A DNA stretch of 64,000 nt from JACQFK01 sp036383955 (GCA_036383955.1 DASVNH010000181.1:23327-87326), one strand, 5' to 3'; positions 8,092 to 16,165 are shown, numbered from the stretch's first letter. The notes: generated by a model not told the origin, from the letters alone. Program-made: numbers and translations.

Positions 8092-8930
8092 GCGAGCTCC
8101 CGCGTGAGCGGGCCCTCGGACTCGCCGTGGATGAACTGGCGGATGACGGGGTCGTCGCTCTTCTGGAACTCCTCGACGCTGCCGATCTTGTGGATCTTCC
8201 CCTTGAGCAGCATCGCGACGCGGTTCGACACCTTGAAGGCGCTCGCCATGTCGTGGGTGACCAGGATCGAGGTCACCGACAGCTTCTTCTGCGTTTCGAG
8301 GATGAGGTCGTTGATGACCGACGACATCACCGGATCGAGGCCGGCGGTGGGCTCGTCGTACAGGAGGATCTCGGGGTCGCGGATGATCGCCCGGGCCAGG
8401 CCGACCCGCTTCTTCATGCCGCCCGAGAGCTCCGCCGTCGCCTTCTGGCCGGCGTCCTTGAGGCCGACCAGGCCGAGCTTCTCCTCGACGCGCTTCTTGA
8501 TCTCGGCCACCGACAGCTTCTCGTGCTCGCGCAAGGGCAGGGCGACGTTCTCGAAGACCGACATCGAGTTGAGCAGGGCCGAGCCCTGGAAGCAGAACCC
8601 GATCTTGCGCCGGGCCGCGTCCAGCTCCTCGCCCCGCGCGTGGCAGACGTCGATGTCCTCGACGAGCACGTGGCCCCGGTCGGGCCGCATCAGGCCCACG
8701 ATGTGCTTCAGCGTGACGCTCTTGCCCGCCCCCGAGGCCCCCATGATCGTCAGGGTCTCGCCCTTGTGGACGTCGAGGGTCACCCCATCCAGGATCTTTT
8801 TGCCGCCCAACGACTTGGAGAGGTCCTTCAGGGCCACCGCCGCGGGGCGGTCGACCAGGGCGGCGTAGCTCAGCGGGGCGTCATGGGAGACGTGGGGCGT
8901 CTCGTCGATGAGATCCACGAACTTCATCAT
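8088..8930 (-). CDS. mlaF: ABC transporter ATPase, MlaF family
   Basis: This 280-residue ATPase powers the MlaE/MlaD lipid transporter at the cytoplasmic face. It has Walker A GASGAGKS, signature LSGGMKKRVGLARA, Walker B ILLYDEPTAGLDP and the H-loop VTHDM, all intact. The LSGGM-KKR form is typical of the MlaF/Ttg2A branch. An N-terminal extension of about 35 residues precedes the ABC core. The ATG at 8930 overlaps the mlaE stop (ATGA); a second in-frame ATG lies 3 bp downstream. Confidence 0.93.
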   Translation of the reverse strand: MMKFVDLIDETPHVSHDAPLSYAALVDRPAAVALKDLSKSLGGKKILDGVTLDVHKGETLTIMGASGAGKSVTLKHIVGLMRPDRGHVLVEDIDVCHARGEELDAARRKIGFCFQGSALLNSMSVFENVALPLREHEKLSVAEIKKRVEEKLGLVGLKDAGQKATAELSGGMKKRVGLARAIIRDPEILLYDEPTAGLDPVMSSVINDLILETQKKLSVTSILVTHDMASAFKVSNRVAMLLKGKIHKIGSVEEFQKSDDPVIRQFIHGESEGPLTRELA

Positions 8931-9685
8931 AGCATCCACGAGAGGATATAGTCGAAAGCCAGGACCAAAATGAAGCTGACGACGACCGCGCGGAGCGTGG
9001 CGCGGCCGACGCCCTCCGGCCCGCCGCTCGCGCGGAGGCCCTGGCTGCAGGCCACCGCCGCCGTGGTGAGGTTGAAGACCAGGGCCTTGAACAGGCCGCC
9101 GTAGATGTCCTTCATCTTCAGGGCGTCCCGGCCGTTCCGCAGGAACGCTTCGATGTCCACGTTGAAGCGCGCCTGCGCCACGAACGCCCCGCCCAGGATC
9201 CCGATGGCGTCCGAATAGATCGTGAGCAGCACGCCCGCGATGCCCAGCGCCAGGATCCGGGGCATGACCAGGTAGTAGACCGGGTCGATCGACATGACTT
9301 CCAGCGCGTCGATCTCCTCCGACACCTTCATCGTTCCCAGCTCGGCCGCGTAGGTCGAGCCCACCAGGCCCGCGAGCGCCAGCGCCGTGAAGACCGGCCC
9401 CATCTCCCGGCACATGCCGACCGCCACGATGAAGCCCAGCGACGCCTCCTGCCCGTAGTCGCGGAGGACGTCGCCCGTCTGCAGCGACACGATCATCCCC
9501 GTGAAGAGGGAGGTGATGAAGACGACGGGCATCGAGCCCAGGAAGCAGCGGGCCAGCTGGCGGACCGCTTCGCCGAGCTTCCGGCCCAGCCGCGCCAGGC
9601 TCGCCAGCGCCTTCAGGAACAGGGAGATGGCGTGCCCGGCGCCGACGCAGGACTCCTCGAACCCGGCCTGCAGCTTCCCGATCAT
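8927..9685 (-). CDS. mlaE: ABC transporter permease, MlaE family
   Basis: This 252-residue inner-membrane permease is of the MlaE/YrbE family. It has about five hydrophobic segments and the family signature EMGPVFTALALAGLVGS, followed by ELGTMKVSEEIDALEVM. It forms the membrane core of the MlaFED complex, which moves phospholipids between the inner membrane and the MCE assembly. It is the first gene of mlaE-mlaF-mlaD, each junction overlapping by 4 bp. A strong hairpin lies 8 bp upstream of its start, between it and nadD. Confidence 0.92.
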   Translation of the reverse strand: MIGKLQAGFEESCVGAGHAISLFLKALASLARLGRKLGEAVRQLARCFLGSMPVVFITSLFTGMIVSLQTGDVLRDYGQEASLGFIVAVGMCREMGPVFTALALAGLVGSTYAAELGTMKVSEEIDALEVMSIDPVYYLVMPRILALGIAGVLLTIYSDAIGILGGAFVAQARFNVDIEAFLRNGRDALKMKDIYGGLFKALVFNLTTAAVACSQGLRASGGPEGVGRATLRAVVVSFILVLAFDYILSWML

Positions 9686-9693
9686 CGTGTTCG

Positions 9694-9751
9694 GACAAAT
9701 CCTCCCGGGATGTTTGTCCTCGCGAGGACAAACATCCCGGGAATCTTTGTC
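9694..9751. repeat. 27-bp palindrome element, copy 1
   Basis: A long inverted repeat fills the nadD-mlaE gap: GACAAATCCTCCCGGG then ATGTTTGTCCTC, a GCG centre, then the complement with a few mismatches near its distal end. The same arm recurs at 12933-12992. There is no T-run after the stem, so it is not a standard terminator. On the minus strand it lies between the nadD stop and the mlaE start. Confidence 0.9.
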
Positions 9752-10316
9752 ATCTGTAGAGCCTCTTGCGCTCGAGATGGCGGCGGACCGGCTCGGGGAC
9801 GAGCCAGCGCACCGACCGCCCGCGGCGGAGGCGGTCGCGGATCTCGCTCGACGAGATGTCCAGCAGGGGCACGTCCACTACCTTCTGTTTCGGCATCCGG
9901 GCCTCAACTCTGTGCCCCGGACGCGCGGCGATCAGGAACGTCGCCCGGCGGGCGACCTCGTCGATCGACTTCCATCGCGGCAGCAGCGCGGCCGCGTCGG
10001 CCCCCAGGATGAGGTGCGGCCGGGCCCCCGGCAGCAGCCGCGCCAGCTCGCGCAGGGTGTCGATCGTGAACGACACCCCCCCGCGGCGGATCTCCAGGTC
10101 GCTGGCCTCGAGGAAGGGGTGCCCCCGCACCGCCGCCCGGACCATCGCCAGGCGGTCGGCCGCCGGCGCGATCTCGCGGGCGCTCTTGAGGGGCGGGAGG
10201 GCCGCCGGCATCAGCAGCACGCGGTCCAGCCGCGCCGCCTCCGCCGCCCGCTCCGCCACGACCAGATGGCCGTGGTGGATGGGATTGAACGACCCGCCGA
10301 GAATCCCCAACCGCAT
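9750..10316 (-). CDS. nadD: Nicotinate-mononucleotide adenylyltransferase NadD
   Basis: NadD adenylates nicotinate mononucleotide to deamido-NAD in NAD biosynthesis. The 188-residue protein has the nucleotidyltransferase motif GGSFNPIHHGH near the N-terminus and the ISSSEIRDRL motif (the ISSTxIR signature) near the C-terminus, with LILGADAAALLPRWK between. The ATG at 10316 directly precedes RLGILGGSFNP; an upstream in-frame ATG would add 22 residues unlike the family. A TATACT box lies 8 nt upstream of the start. It is divergent from meaB. Confidence 0.95.
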   Translation of the reverse strand: MRLGILGGSFNPIHHGHLVVAERAAEAARLDRVLLMPAALPPLKSAREIAPAADRLAMVRAAVRGHPFLEASDLEIRRGGVSFTIDTLRELARLLPGARPHLILGADAAALLPRWKSIDEVARRATFLIAARPGHRVEARMPKQKVVDVPLLDISSSEIRDRLRRGRSVRWLVPEPVRRHLERKRLYR

Positions 10317-10324
10317 GACGGGAC

Positions 10325-10330
10325 AGTATA
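10325..10330 (-). promoter_or_regulatory. Predicted -10 box of nadD
   Basis: On the minus strand TATACT ends 8 nt before the nadD ATG, which would give a leaderless or near-leaderless mRNA. No good -35 hexamer is seen at the right distance; instead a perfect inverted repeat (10331-10351) abuts the box. Confidence 0.4.
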
Positions 10331-10351
10331 GCGTGACGATTGCTGTCACGC
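10331..10351. promoter_or_regulatory. Candidate operator palindrome between nadD and meaB
   Basis: GCGTGAC, 7 nt, GTCACGC is a perfect 7-bp inverted repeat in the divergent nadD/meaB gap, directly upstream of the nadD -10 box. Its size and position fit a dimeric regulator site. The regulator is unknown. Confidence 0.4.
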
Positions 10352-10400
10352 CCGCTGTTCCCCCGTACATGGGAGGAAGCATCCTGCTAAACTAGGAAGA

Positions 10401-11333
10401 ATGGCCTTGGCTGACGACGTCCTCCGCGGAGAGCCGCTGGCCCTCGCCCGCGCGATCTCGCTCGTCGAGAACGGCGCGCCCGAGGGGCGGGCGCTGCTCG
10501 ACACCCTGTCGCCGCGCGCCGGCAAGGCCCTGCGGATCGGCCTGACCGGTCCGCCCGGGGTGGGGAAGTCGACGACCGTCGACGAGCTGTCCGACCTCCA
10601 CCGCTCGCGCGGCGAAAAAGTGGGCGTCATCGCCGTCGATCCCACGAGCCCGTTCACGGGCGGGGCTCTCCTGGGCGACCGCGTCCGCATGACCAAGGCC
10701 GCCGAGAGCGACATCTTCGTCCGCTCCATGGCCTCCCGCGGCGTGAGCGGCGGGCTGTCCCGCGCCACCCAGGACGCCGCCGACCTCCTCGACGCCTCGG
10801 GCCGCACGCTCATCCTCCTCGAGACCGTCGGCGTCGGCCAGTCCGAGATCGAGATCTCGCGGGCGGCGGACGTCGTCATCGTCATGCTCTCCCCCGAATC
10901 CGGCGACGGCGTGCAGGCCATGAAGTCGGGGGTGCTGGAGATCGCGGACCTGGTGGCGATCAACAAGGCCGACCGGGGCGGCGCGGACCGCCTGGAGCAC
11001 GACCTGCGGACGGCCTTCGAGCTCGGGCTGCGGTCGCGCAAGGACGTGCCGATCCTGCTCACCGAGGCGAACACGGGGAAGGGGATCCCCGAGCTGGCGG
11101 GGGCCGTCGACGCCCTCGTCGCCGCCCGGAAACAGTCGGGCGCGTTCGTCGAGCGGCGGAAGTCGAACATGGAATCCCGCCTGCGGCGCATCGCGGAGTT
11201 CCTGCTGCAGACGGACTTGTGGGAGTCGGGCGACTCCCGCACCCGGGTGCGGGCGGCGGCCGAGCGGGTGCTGGCCGGCGACCAGTCGCCGTACCAGTGC
11301 GCGCGGAAGCTGCTGGAGGAGGCGCTCCGATGA
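10401..11333 (+). CDS. meaB: MeaB/ArgK-family G-protein chaperone of B12-dependent acyl-CoA mutase
   Basis: MeaB-type GTPases gate adenosylcobalamin loading and protect the mutase from inactivation. This 310-residue protein has the P-loop GPPGVGKST (about 49-57), the VDPTSPFTGGALLGDRVRM switch region, the ETVGVGQSE motif and the NKAD guanine-specificity motif. The start ATG at 10401 has an AGGA ribosome-binding site 4 nt upstream. Its stop overlaps the mutase start (ATGA). The GTPase, large subunit and B12 subunit are separate genes in one direction, unlike the fused IcmF arrangement. Confidence 0.94.
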   Translation: MALADDVLRGEPLALARAISLVENGAPEGRALLDTLSPRAGKALRIGLTGPPGVGKSTTVDELSDLHRSRGEKVGVIAVDPTSPFTGGALLGDRVRMTKAAESDIFVRSMASRGVSGGLSRATQDAADLLDASGRTLILLETVGVGQSEIEISRAADVVIVMLSPESGDGVQAMKSGVLEIADLVAINKADRGGADRLEHDLRTAFELGLRSRKDVPILLTEANTGKGIPELAGAVDALVAARKQSGAFVERRKSNMESRLRRIAEFLLQTDLWESGDSRTRVRAAAERVLAGDQSPYQCARKLLEEALR

Positions 11334-12925
11334 ACGGCCGCTCGCGCTTTCCCCTGACGCTCGTGCCCGCCGACAAGACGGTCTGGACGGCGGACGACCT
11401 CCGGGCCTGGGACGCCGCGCGGGACCTCGGCAAGCCGGGCGAGTACCCCTTCGTCCGCGGCCCGCACGCGACGATGTACCAGGGCAAGATCTGGACGATG
11501 CGGATGTTCGCGGGCTTCGGCACCGCCCGCGACACCAACGCGCGCTTCAAGTACCTGCTGAAGCAGGGGCAGACGGGGCTTTCGACGGCCTTCGACATGC
11601 CCACGCTGATGGGCTACGACTCCGACCACGCCCGCTCGCGCGGCGAGGTGGGGCGCGAAGGCGTGGCCGTCTGCACGCTCGAGGACATGCGCACGCTGTT
11701 CGGCGACATCCCGCTGGCGGACGTCTCGACCTCCATGACGATCAACTGCACGGCCGCCATCATGCTCGCGTTCTACCTCGCGGTCGCCGAGGAGCAGGGG
11801 GTGCCGTTCGACCGCCTGCGCGGGACGATCCAGAACGACATCCTGAAGGAGTACATCGCCCAGAAGGAGTGGATCTTCCCGCCGCTGCCGTCGATGCGGA
11901 TCATCACCGACATGATCGCGTACTGCGCGGAGCGCGTCCCGAAGTGGAACACGGTCTCGGTCTCGGGCTACCACATCCGCGAGGCCGGCAGCACGGCGGT
12001 CCAGGAGCTGGCCTACACGCTGATGGACGGCTTCACCTACGTCGAGTTCGGGATCAAGGCCGGCCTGAAGGTCGACGACTTCGCCCCGCGGCTCTCGTTC
12101 TTCTTCAACAGCCACATGAACTTCTTCGAGGAGATCGCGAAGTTCCGGGCCGCGCGGCGCATCTGGGCGAAGCGGCTGAAGGAGCGCTACGGGGCGAAGA
12201 GCCCGGAAAGCTGGCGCCTGCGCTTCCACACCCAGACCGCCGGCTGCTCGCTCTCGGCGCAGCAGCCGGAGAACAACATCGTGCGCACGGCCGTCGAGGC
12301 CCTCGCGGCCGTGCTCGGCGGCACGCAGTCGCTCCACACGAACTCGATGGACGAGGCGCTCGCCCTGCCGACCGAGGAGAACGTCAAGATCGCCCTGCGC
12401 ACCCAGCAGATCCTCGCGCACGAGACCGGGCTGACGGAGGAGGTCGATCCGCTCGCCGGCTCCTACTTCATCGAGGACCTGACCAACCGCATGGAGGCCG
12501 AGGCCGAGAAGATCTTCGCCGAGATCGAGAAGCGGGGCGGCATGATCCCCGCCATCGAGCAGGGCTACCCGCAGCTGGAGATCGCCAAGGCCGCGTACCG
12601 CTTCCAGAAGGACGTCGAGGAAGGCCGCTACGTCGTCGTCGGGGTGAACGCCTACCAGGAGCAGGCGGGGGTCCAGATCCCGACGCTGAAGATCGATCCG
12701 GCGATCGAGCGCGACCAGGCGGAGCGCGTGCGGGCGTTCCGGGCGAAGCGCGACGCCGCGGCCGCGACCAAGGCGCTGGAGGCGCTGGGGACGTCGGCCC
12801 GCGACGGCTCGAACCTGATGCCCCGGATCCTGACGGCGGTCAAGGCGGGGGTGACGCTGGGGGAGGTCGTCGACGTCCTCAAGAAGCCCTTCGGCGAGTG
12901 GCGGGAGCCGCCGATTTACTGGTGA
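11330..12925 (+). CDS. B12-dependent acyl-CoA mutase large (catalytic) subunit, isobutyryl-CoA-mutase-like active site
   Basis: This 531-residue subunit holds the TIM-barrel catalytic domain of the methylmalonyl-CoA mutase superfamily and lacks the B12 domain, which is encoded downstream. Family motifs include TAFDMPTLMGYDSDH, GTIQNDILKEY, SVSGYHIREAG and GGTQSLHTNS. At the position of methylmalonyl-CoA mutase Tyr89 (RQYAGF) this protein has Phe (RMFAGF), and at Arg207 (KEFMVR) it has Gln (KEYIAQ). Phe plus Gln is the isobutyryl-CoA mutase pair, so the substrate may be isobutyryl/n-butyryl-CoA rather than methylmalonyl-CoA. The C-terminus ends EWREPPIYW. A long palindrome separates it from the B12 subunit. 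Confidence 0.9.
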   Translation: MNGRSRFPLTLVPADKTVWTADDLRAWDAARDLGKPGEYPFVRGPHATMYQGKIWTMRMFAGFGTARDTNARFKYLLKQGQTGLSTAFDMPTLMGYDSDHARSRGEVGREGVAVCTLEDMRTLFGDIPLADVSTSMTINCTAAIMLAFYLAVAEEQGVPFDRLRGTIQNDILKEYIAQKEWIFPPLPSMRIITDMIAYCAERVPKWNTVSVSGYHIREAGSTAVQELAYTLMDGFTYVEFGIKAGLKVDDFAPRLSFFFNSHMNFFEEIAKFRAARRIWAKRLKERYGAKSPESWRLRFHTQTAGCSLSAQQPENNIVRTAVEALAAVLGGTQSLHTNSMDEALALPTEENVKIALRTQQILAHETGLTEEVDPLAGSYFIEDLTNRMEAEAEKIFAEIEKRGGMIPAIEQGYPQLEIAKAAYRFQKDVEEGRYVVVGVNAYQEQAGVQIPTLKIDPAIERDQAERVRAFRAKRDAAAATKALEALGTSARDGSNLMPRILTAVKAGVTLGEVVDVLKKPFGEWREPPIYW

Positions 12926-12932
12926 AGAAGGA

Positions 12933-12992
12933 GGACAAATCCTCCCGGGATGTTTGTCCACCCGGGGACAAACATCCCGGGAGGATTTGTCC
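12933..12992. repeat. 27-bp palindrome element, copy 2
   Basis: A perfect inverted repeat: GGACAAATCCTCCCGGG continuing ATGTTTGTCC, a 6-nt centre (ACCCGG), then the exact complement ending at 12992. Each arm is 27 bp. It lies between the large and small mutase subunit genes and has the same arm as 9694-9751. As RNA it would form a very stable hairpin within the operon transcript; no T-run follows. Confidence 0.95.
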
Positions 12993-13011
12993 TTCCTTAG
13001 CGGAGACGAAC

Positions 13012-13419
13012 GTGGATCGAAAATTCAGGGTCATCGTGGCGAAGCCGGGCCTGGACGGGCACGACCGCGGGGCGAAGATCATCGCGGCGGCGCTGCGCGA
13101 CGCGGGCTTCGAGGTGATCTACACCGGCCTGCACCAGACCTGCGAGGCGATCGTGGCGGCGGCGGTGCAGGAGGACGCGGACGCGGTCTGCGTGTCGATC
13201 CTGAGCGGGGCGCACATGACGGTGTTTCCCGACATCGTCCGCCTGCTGAAGGAGAAGGGGGCGGGCGACGTCCTGGTCTGCGGCGGCGGGATCATCCCCG
13301 ACGACGACGCGGCCGAGCTCACGAAGCTGGGCGTGGGCCGCCTCTTCGGCCCCGGCACGGACACGCGCGACGTCGTGCGCTATCTGCAGGGCGAAATCCC
13401 CAAAGTCAGGTCCAGGTAA
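13012..13419 (+). CDS. Acyl-CoA mutase small subunit, cobalamin-binding domain
   Basis: This 135-residue protein is the B12-binding subunit that partners the upstream catalytic subunit. It has the cobalamin motif DGHDRG (D-x-H-x-x-G, with the axial histidine), the SILSGAH loop and the CGGGIIP loop. The start is a GTG at 13012 with a GGAGA sequence 6 nt upstream. The last five codons (KVRSR and stop) are written within GGTCCA repeat words, so the element that follows has entered or shaped the end of the gene. The small subunit is separate, as in IcmA/IcmB and archaeal mutases. Confidence 0.93.
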   Translation: MDRKFRVIVAKPGLDGHDRGAKIIAAALRDAGFEVIYTGLHQTCEAIVAAAVQEDADAVCVSILSGAHMTVFPDIVRLLKEKGAGDVLVCGGGIIPDDDAAELTKLGVGRLFGPGTDTRDVVRYLQGEIPKVRSR

Positions 13420-13586
13420 CAGGTCCAGGTCCAGGAGCTCCCCCCCTCCGCCCCCCGAGGGGGAAGTGCACTTGTTCTCCCAGGTCCTTCTGCATCATCT
13501 GGATGTACCTCAGGTCTTTGTAGACTTGATTCTCCCCCCGGGGGGCAGGGGGGGCGCTTCCTTGACCTTGACCTTGTCCTGGACCT
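13407..13586. repeat. Compound word-hairpin element with two GC modules
   Basis: Left words GGTCCA (13407-13436, starting inside the upstream gene), a GC module in reverse orientation (13439-13463), 68 bp of interior sequence, a GC module in forward orientation (13532-13554), then right words CCTTGACCTTGACC and TCCTGGACCT (13559-13586). The two GC modules face each other. The right end overlaps the stop codon of the convergent gene. The interior contains AGGTCTTTGT, the complement of ACAAAGACCT found in the 16984-17189 element. Confidence 0.8.
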
Positions 13587-14100
13587 ACGCCTTGGGGATC
13601 GGCTCGGTCTTCTCGCCGTCCTTGGTGCCGTGCTTCGCGGCCTGGCGGATCCGCTCGATCTCGGCGTGCTTCCTCGCGCGGAGGAAGAGCCAGATGAAGG
13701 CCGCCACCAGGGCGACGGCCGGCGGCGCGACCGCGAGGAGCTTGTCGCCGGTCATCAGGCCGATGCCGCCGAGCACCACCGCCAGGAAGCCGACGACGCC
13801 CCAGATGATGTAGGTGTTCTGCTTGCCTTCCCCCTGCGAGAGCAGCTTGTCCGCGACGGCCGCCAGCACGGCCGTGGATTCCTTCAGGGGCTCCGCGGCC
13901 GGCGCGCCGACCGCGGGGGCCGCGGGCTCCGTCGCCGCCGCGGAGGGCGGAGGAGGCGCGCCGATCGTGAGGATCTCGACGGGGCCGTCCTTGTGGTGGC
14001 GGATGCGCGTGCCGCATTTGGGGCACTTCATCTTGCGGCCGGCGAACTCGTCGCCGACCTGATTCTTCCCCTGGCACGACGGGCAGGTGAACGTGATCAT
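13585..14100 (-). CDS. Zinc-ribbon membrane protein (MJ0042-type)
   Basis: This 171-residue protein starts with TFTCPSCQGKNQV and KCPKCGTRI, a four-cysteine zinc ribbon of the MJ0042 type frequent in planctomycetes. A Pro/Ala-rich linker (about 50-70) follows, then two adjacent membrane helices (about 98-142) and a basic tail. No enzyme motif is seen. It is convergent with the mutase small subunit, and its stop lies in the repeat element. The ribbon is probably cytoplasmic (inference). Function unknown. Confidence 0.75.
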   Translation of the reverse strand: MITFTCPSCQGKNQVGDEFAGRKMKCPKCGTRIRHHKDGPVEILTIGAPPPPSAAATEPAAPAVGAPAAEPLKESTAVLAAVADKLLSQGEGKQNTYIIWGVVGFLAVVLGGIGLMTGDKLLAVAPPAVALVAAFIWLFLRARKHAEIERIRQAAKHGTKDGEKTEPIPKA

Positions 14101-14151
14101 CGGGGCTCCACGATTGTATAAGATGTTACCAACACTTAAGGAGCGGGCGCC

Positions 14152-15222
14152 ATGATCGCGTTGATGTTTACCCTGAGCATCGTCGAAGGGCTTGCGCTGC
14201 AGGTCGACTACTTTCCCCTCGAGCCCGGCACCACGTGGACCTATCTGACCCGCGCCGGGCGCGAATATTCCAAGCGCGTCGTGGGCCGCGAGGGCGAGCT
14301 CGCCGTCGTGCTGCACGGCGCCGTCGAGAAGCACTGGCTCAGCGCCGCCGCCGACGGCGTCCGCGTCCACCGCTCGAAGGGCGTCGCGTTCGACGTCCCC
14401 CTGCTGCTCTTCAAGTTTCCGCTCAAGGCCGGCGACGCCTGGAGCGGCGAAGCCCGCGCCGAGGGCGCGCCCCTCGCCTACGCGTTCAGCACCGCGGGCG
14501 AGGAGGACGTCGACGTCCCCGCCGGCAAGTTCCGCGCGTACCGCGTGGACTGGAAGATGGGGCCGACGGCGGGGAAGACCTGGCTGGCCCGGGGCGTCGG
14601 GCCCGTCAAAGAAACCTACGGCGAGGCGGGGCTCGACCTGGTGAAGATGAGCCGGCCGGACGAGGCGTGGCTGCCGCTCAAGAAGGGCTCGAAGTGGACG
14701 TATTCCACCGACTACGACCCGGACACGGACCTCGTGCACGAGGTGGTCGGCACGGAGAAGATCGGGGAAGTCGAGTGCTTCGTGGTCGAGCACCGGTCGG
14801 AGAACAAGACGGCGGACCGGATCCGCAAGCTGCGCTCGGAGTGGCTGGCGGCGGGCGAGGGCGGCGTCCTGATCCACAAGGTCAAGCGCGGGCAGGCCGA
14901 GATGGCGGTCGCGAAGCCCTTCTTCAAGATGAAGAACGCCCCGCGGAAGGACGAGGAGTGGACCGGCGAGGCGGCCGCGTCGGAGAATCCCTCGAAGTAC
15001 ACCTTCATCATCGAGGGGCAGGAGGACGTCACGGTGCCCGCCGGCAAGTACGCCTGCTGGAAGGTCAAGGTGAAGGTCGAGTCGGGCACCCGCCACGCCG
15101 CCGAAGGCTGGGAGTGGTACGCGAAGGACGTGGGCCTGGTGAAGACCGATATGACCATCAAGGCCAGCGGCGAGGACTTCCAGATCGTCTCGGAGCTTAA
15201 GAAGTTCGAGCCGGGCAAATAG
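14152..15222 (+). CDS. Hypothetical exported protein with two tandem homologous domains
   Basis: The product is a 356-residue protein of unknown function. An N-terminal hydrophobic stretch (residues 1-16) may be a signal peptide. The rest is an internal duplication: YFPLEPGTTWTY (about 22-33) aligns with WLPLKKGSKWTY (about 173-184), EDVDVPAGKFRAYRV with EDVTVPAGKYACWKV, and GVGPVKETY with DVGLVKTDM. The alternating pattern suggests all-beta domains. An AAGGAG ribosome-binding site lies 8 nt upstream of the ATG. Divergent from the zinc-ribbon gene. Confidence 0.75.
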   Translation: MIALMFTLSIVEGLALQVDYFPLEPGTTWTYLTRAGREYSKRVVGREGELAVVLHGAVEKHWLSAAADGVRVHRSKGVAFDVPLLLFKFPLKAGDAWSGEARAEGAPLAYAFSTAGEEDVDVPAGKFRAYRVDWKMGPTAGKTWLARGVGPVKETYGEAGLDLVKMSRPDEAWLPLKKGSKWTYSTDYDPDTDLVHEVVGTEKIGEVECFVVEHRSENKTADRIRKLRSEWLAAGEGGVLIHKVKRGQAEMAVAKPFFKMKNAPRKDEEWTGEAAASENPSKYTFIIEGQEDVTVPAGKYACWKVKVKVESGTRHAAEGWEWYAKDVGLVKTDMTIKASGEDFQIVSELKKFEPGK

Positions 15223-15283
15223 CGCCCGGAGGAGCCCGGCGCTTTCACCGTAACGGAGGGCTCGCCGGGGAGACTAATACATC

Positions 15284-16165
15284 GTGGTACAGCGGGTCGG
15301 TGTCTTGCCGGCCCGGGGGATCTTCGGGGCCGTGGCGCTGCTGTTTCTGGGTGCCGGACGTCTCTCGGATCCGTCTCATTCCCTGAGCGACGCCCCGGAC
15401 ATCGCTCCCCCGGTGCCGCATCCCGAGCGCGCTCTCGCCGTTCTCCGCGCGCAGGATTTCACGCCGGTGCTCGACGCCGCGGGCCGCCGCGTCGCCGCGT
15501 ACTTCGACGACGCCCGCCAGGCCGCCTTCCTCGACGAGGTCTTCAGCCTGCGGGGCAAGTGGAAGCTCGCCACGCGGAGCCGCGCCTCCTACGAGAAGGC
15601 CGTCCGCCGCGCCTTCGAGCGCCACGTGCACCGGCCCGAGGACTTCCGCGCCCGGGTGCTCGACCCCATCCAGGACGATCTCGCGTTCGCCCTGCTGTCC
15701 GCCGAGAACCGCCTGCTCGTCACCGTCTTCGAGGACCTCCGGGCGTGGAAGCCGTCGCTGGAGTTCGCGGCGCTGCGCGCGGAGCACGCGGGGCTCGTCG
15801 ACGTCCTGACGCCCCTGGTGGCCCGCGATCTCGGGATCAACCTGGTCGCGGTCGCGGCGGGGGAGGCGGCGGCCTCGCTCTTCTCGGCGGGGCTCGCGGC
15901 GGCGGGCGTGACCTCCGGGCCCTGGACGTTCGGCATCGGGCTCGCCGCGGGCCTCGCGGCGGGCATCGCGGTGGACGCGACGGCCGGCGCCGCCTGGGAG
16001 GACGCCGCCCGGGCGAAGGTCCGGACTGAGGTCAACGCGTTGCGCAACCGGTTGATGACGGACGTCGATGACGCCCTCTCGCGCGCGCTGCTCGGGTGGC
16101 GCCGCGCGCAGGAAGAGGCGGTGACTCGCCTGTATACGGGAGAAGCTTATGTGGCTGCTCATTAG
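15284..16165 (+). CDS. Hypothetical membrane protein
   Basis: The product is a 293-residue protein starting at a GTG with a GGGGAGA sequence 9 nt upstream. It has an N-terminal hydrophobic segment (about 12-26), a charged helical middle, and a long Ala/Gly-rich hydrophobic region (about 190-230) that looks like one or two membrane helices. I recognise no family. It overlaps the next gene by 17 bp, so the two are probably translated together. Confidence 0.6.
   Translation: MVQRVGVLPARGIFGAVALLFLGAGRLSDPSHSLSDAPDIAPPVPHPERALAVLRAQDFTPVLDAAGRRVAAYFDDARQAAFLDEVFSLRGKWKLATRSRASYEKAVRRAFERHVHRPEDFRARVLDPIQDDLAFALLSAENRLLVTVFEDLRAWKPSLEFAALRAEHAGLVDVLTPLVARDLGINLVAVAAGEAAASLFSAGLAAAGVTSGPWTFGIGLAAGLAAGIAVDATAGAAWEDAARAKVRTEVNALRNRLMTDVDDALSRALLGWRRAQEEAVTRLYTGEAYVAAH

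Noticed and set aside
11330..12925. Plain methylmalonyl-CoA mutase call (mcmA)
   Set aside because: Family membership is certain, but the Tyr and Arg that bind the methylmalonyl carboxylate are Phe and Gln here.
12933..12992. Rho-independent terminator between mutase subunits
   Set aside because: The stem is strong but no T-run follows on either strand, and the downstream gene is a required subunit of the same enzyme.
15211..15245. Terminator after the duplicated-domain protein (AGCGCC and GGCGCT with CCGGGC/GCCCGG alternatives)
   Set aside because: Stems are short and compete with each other, and only three T follow.
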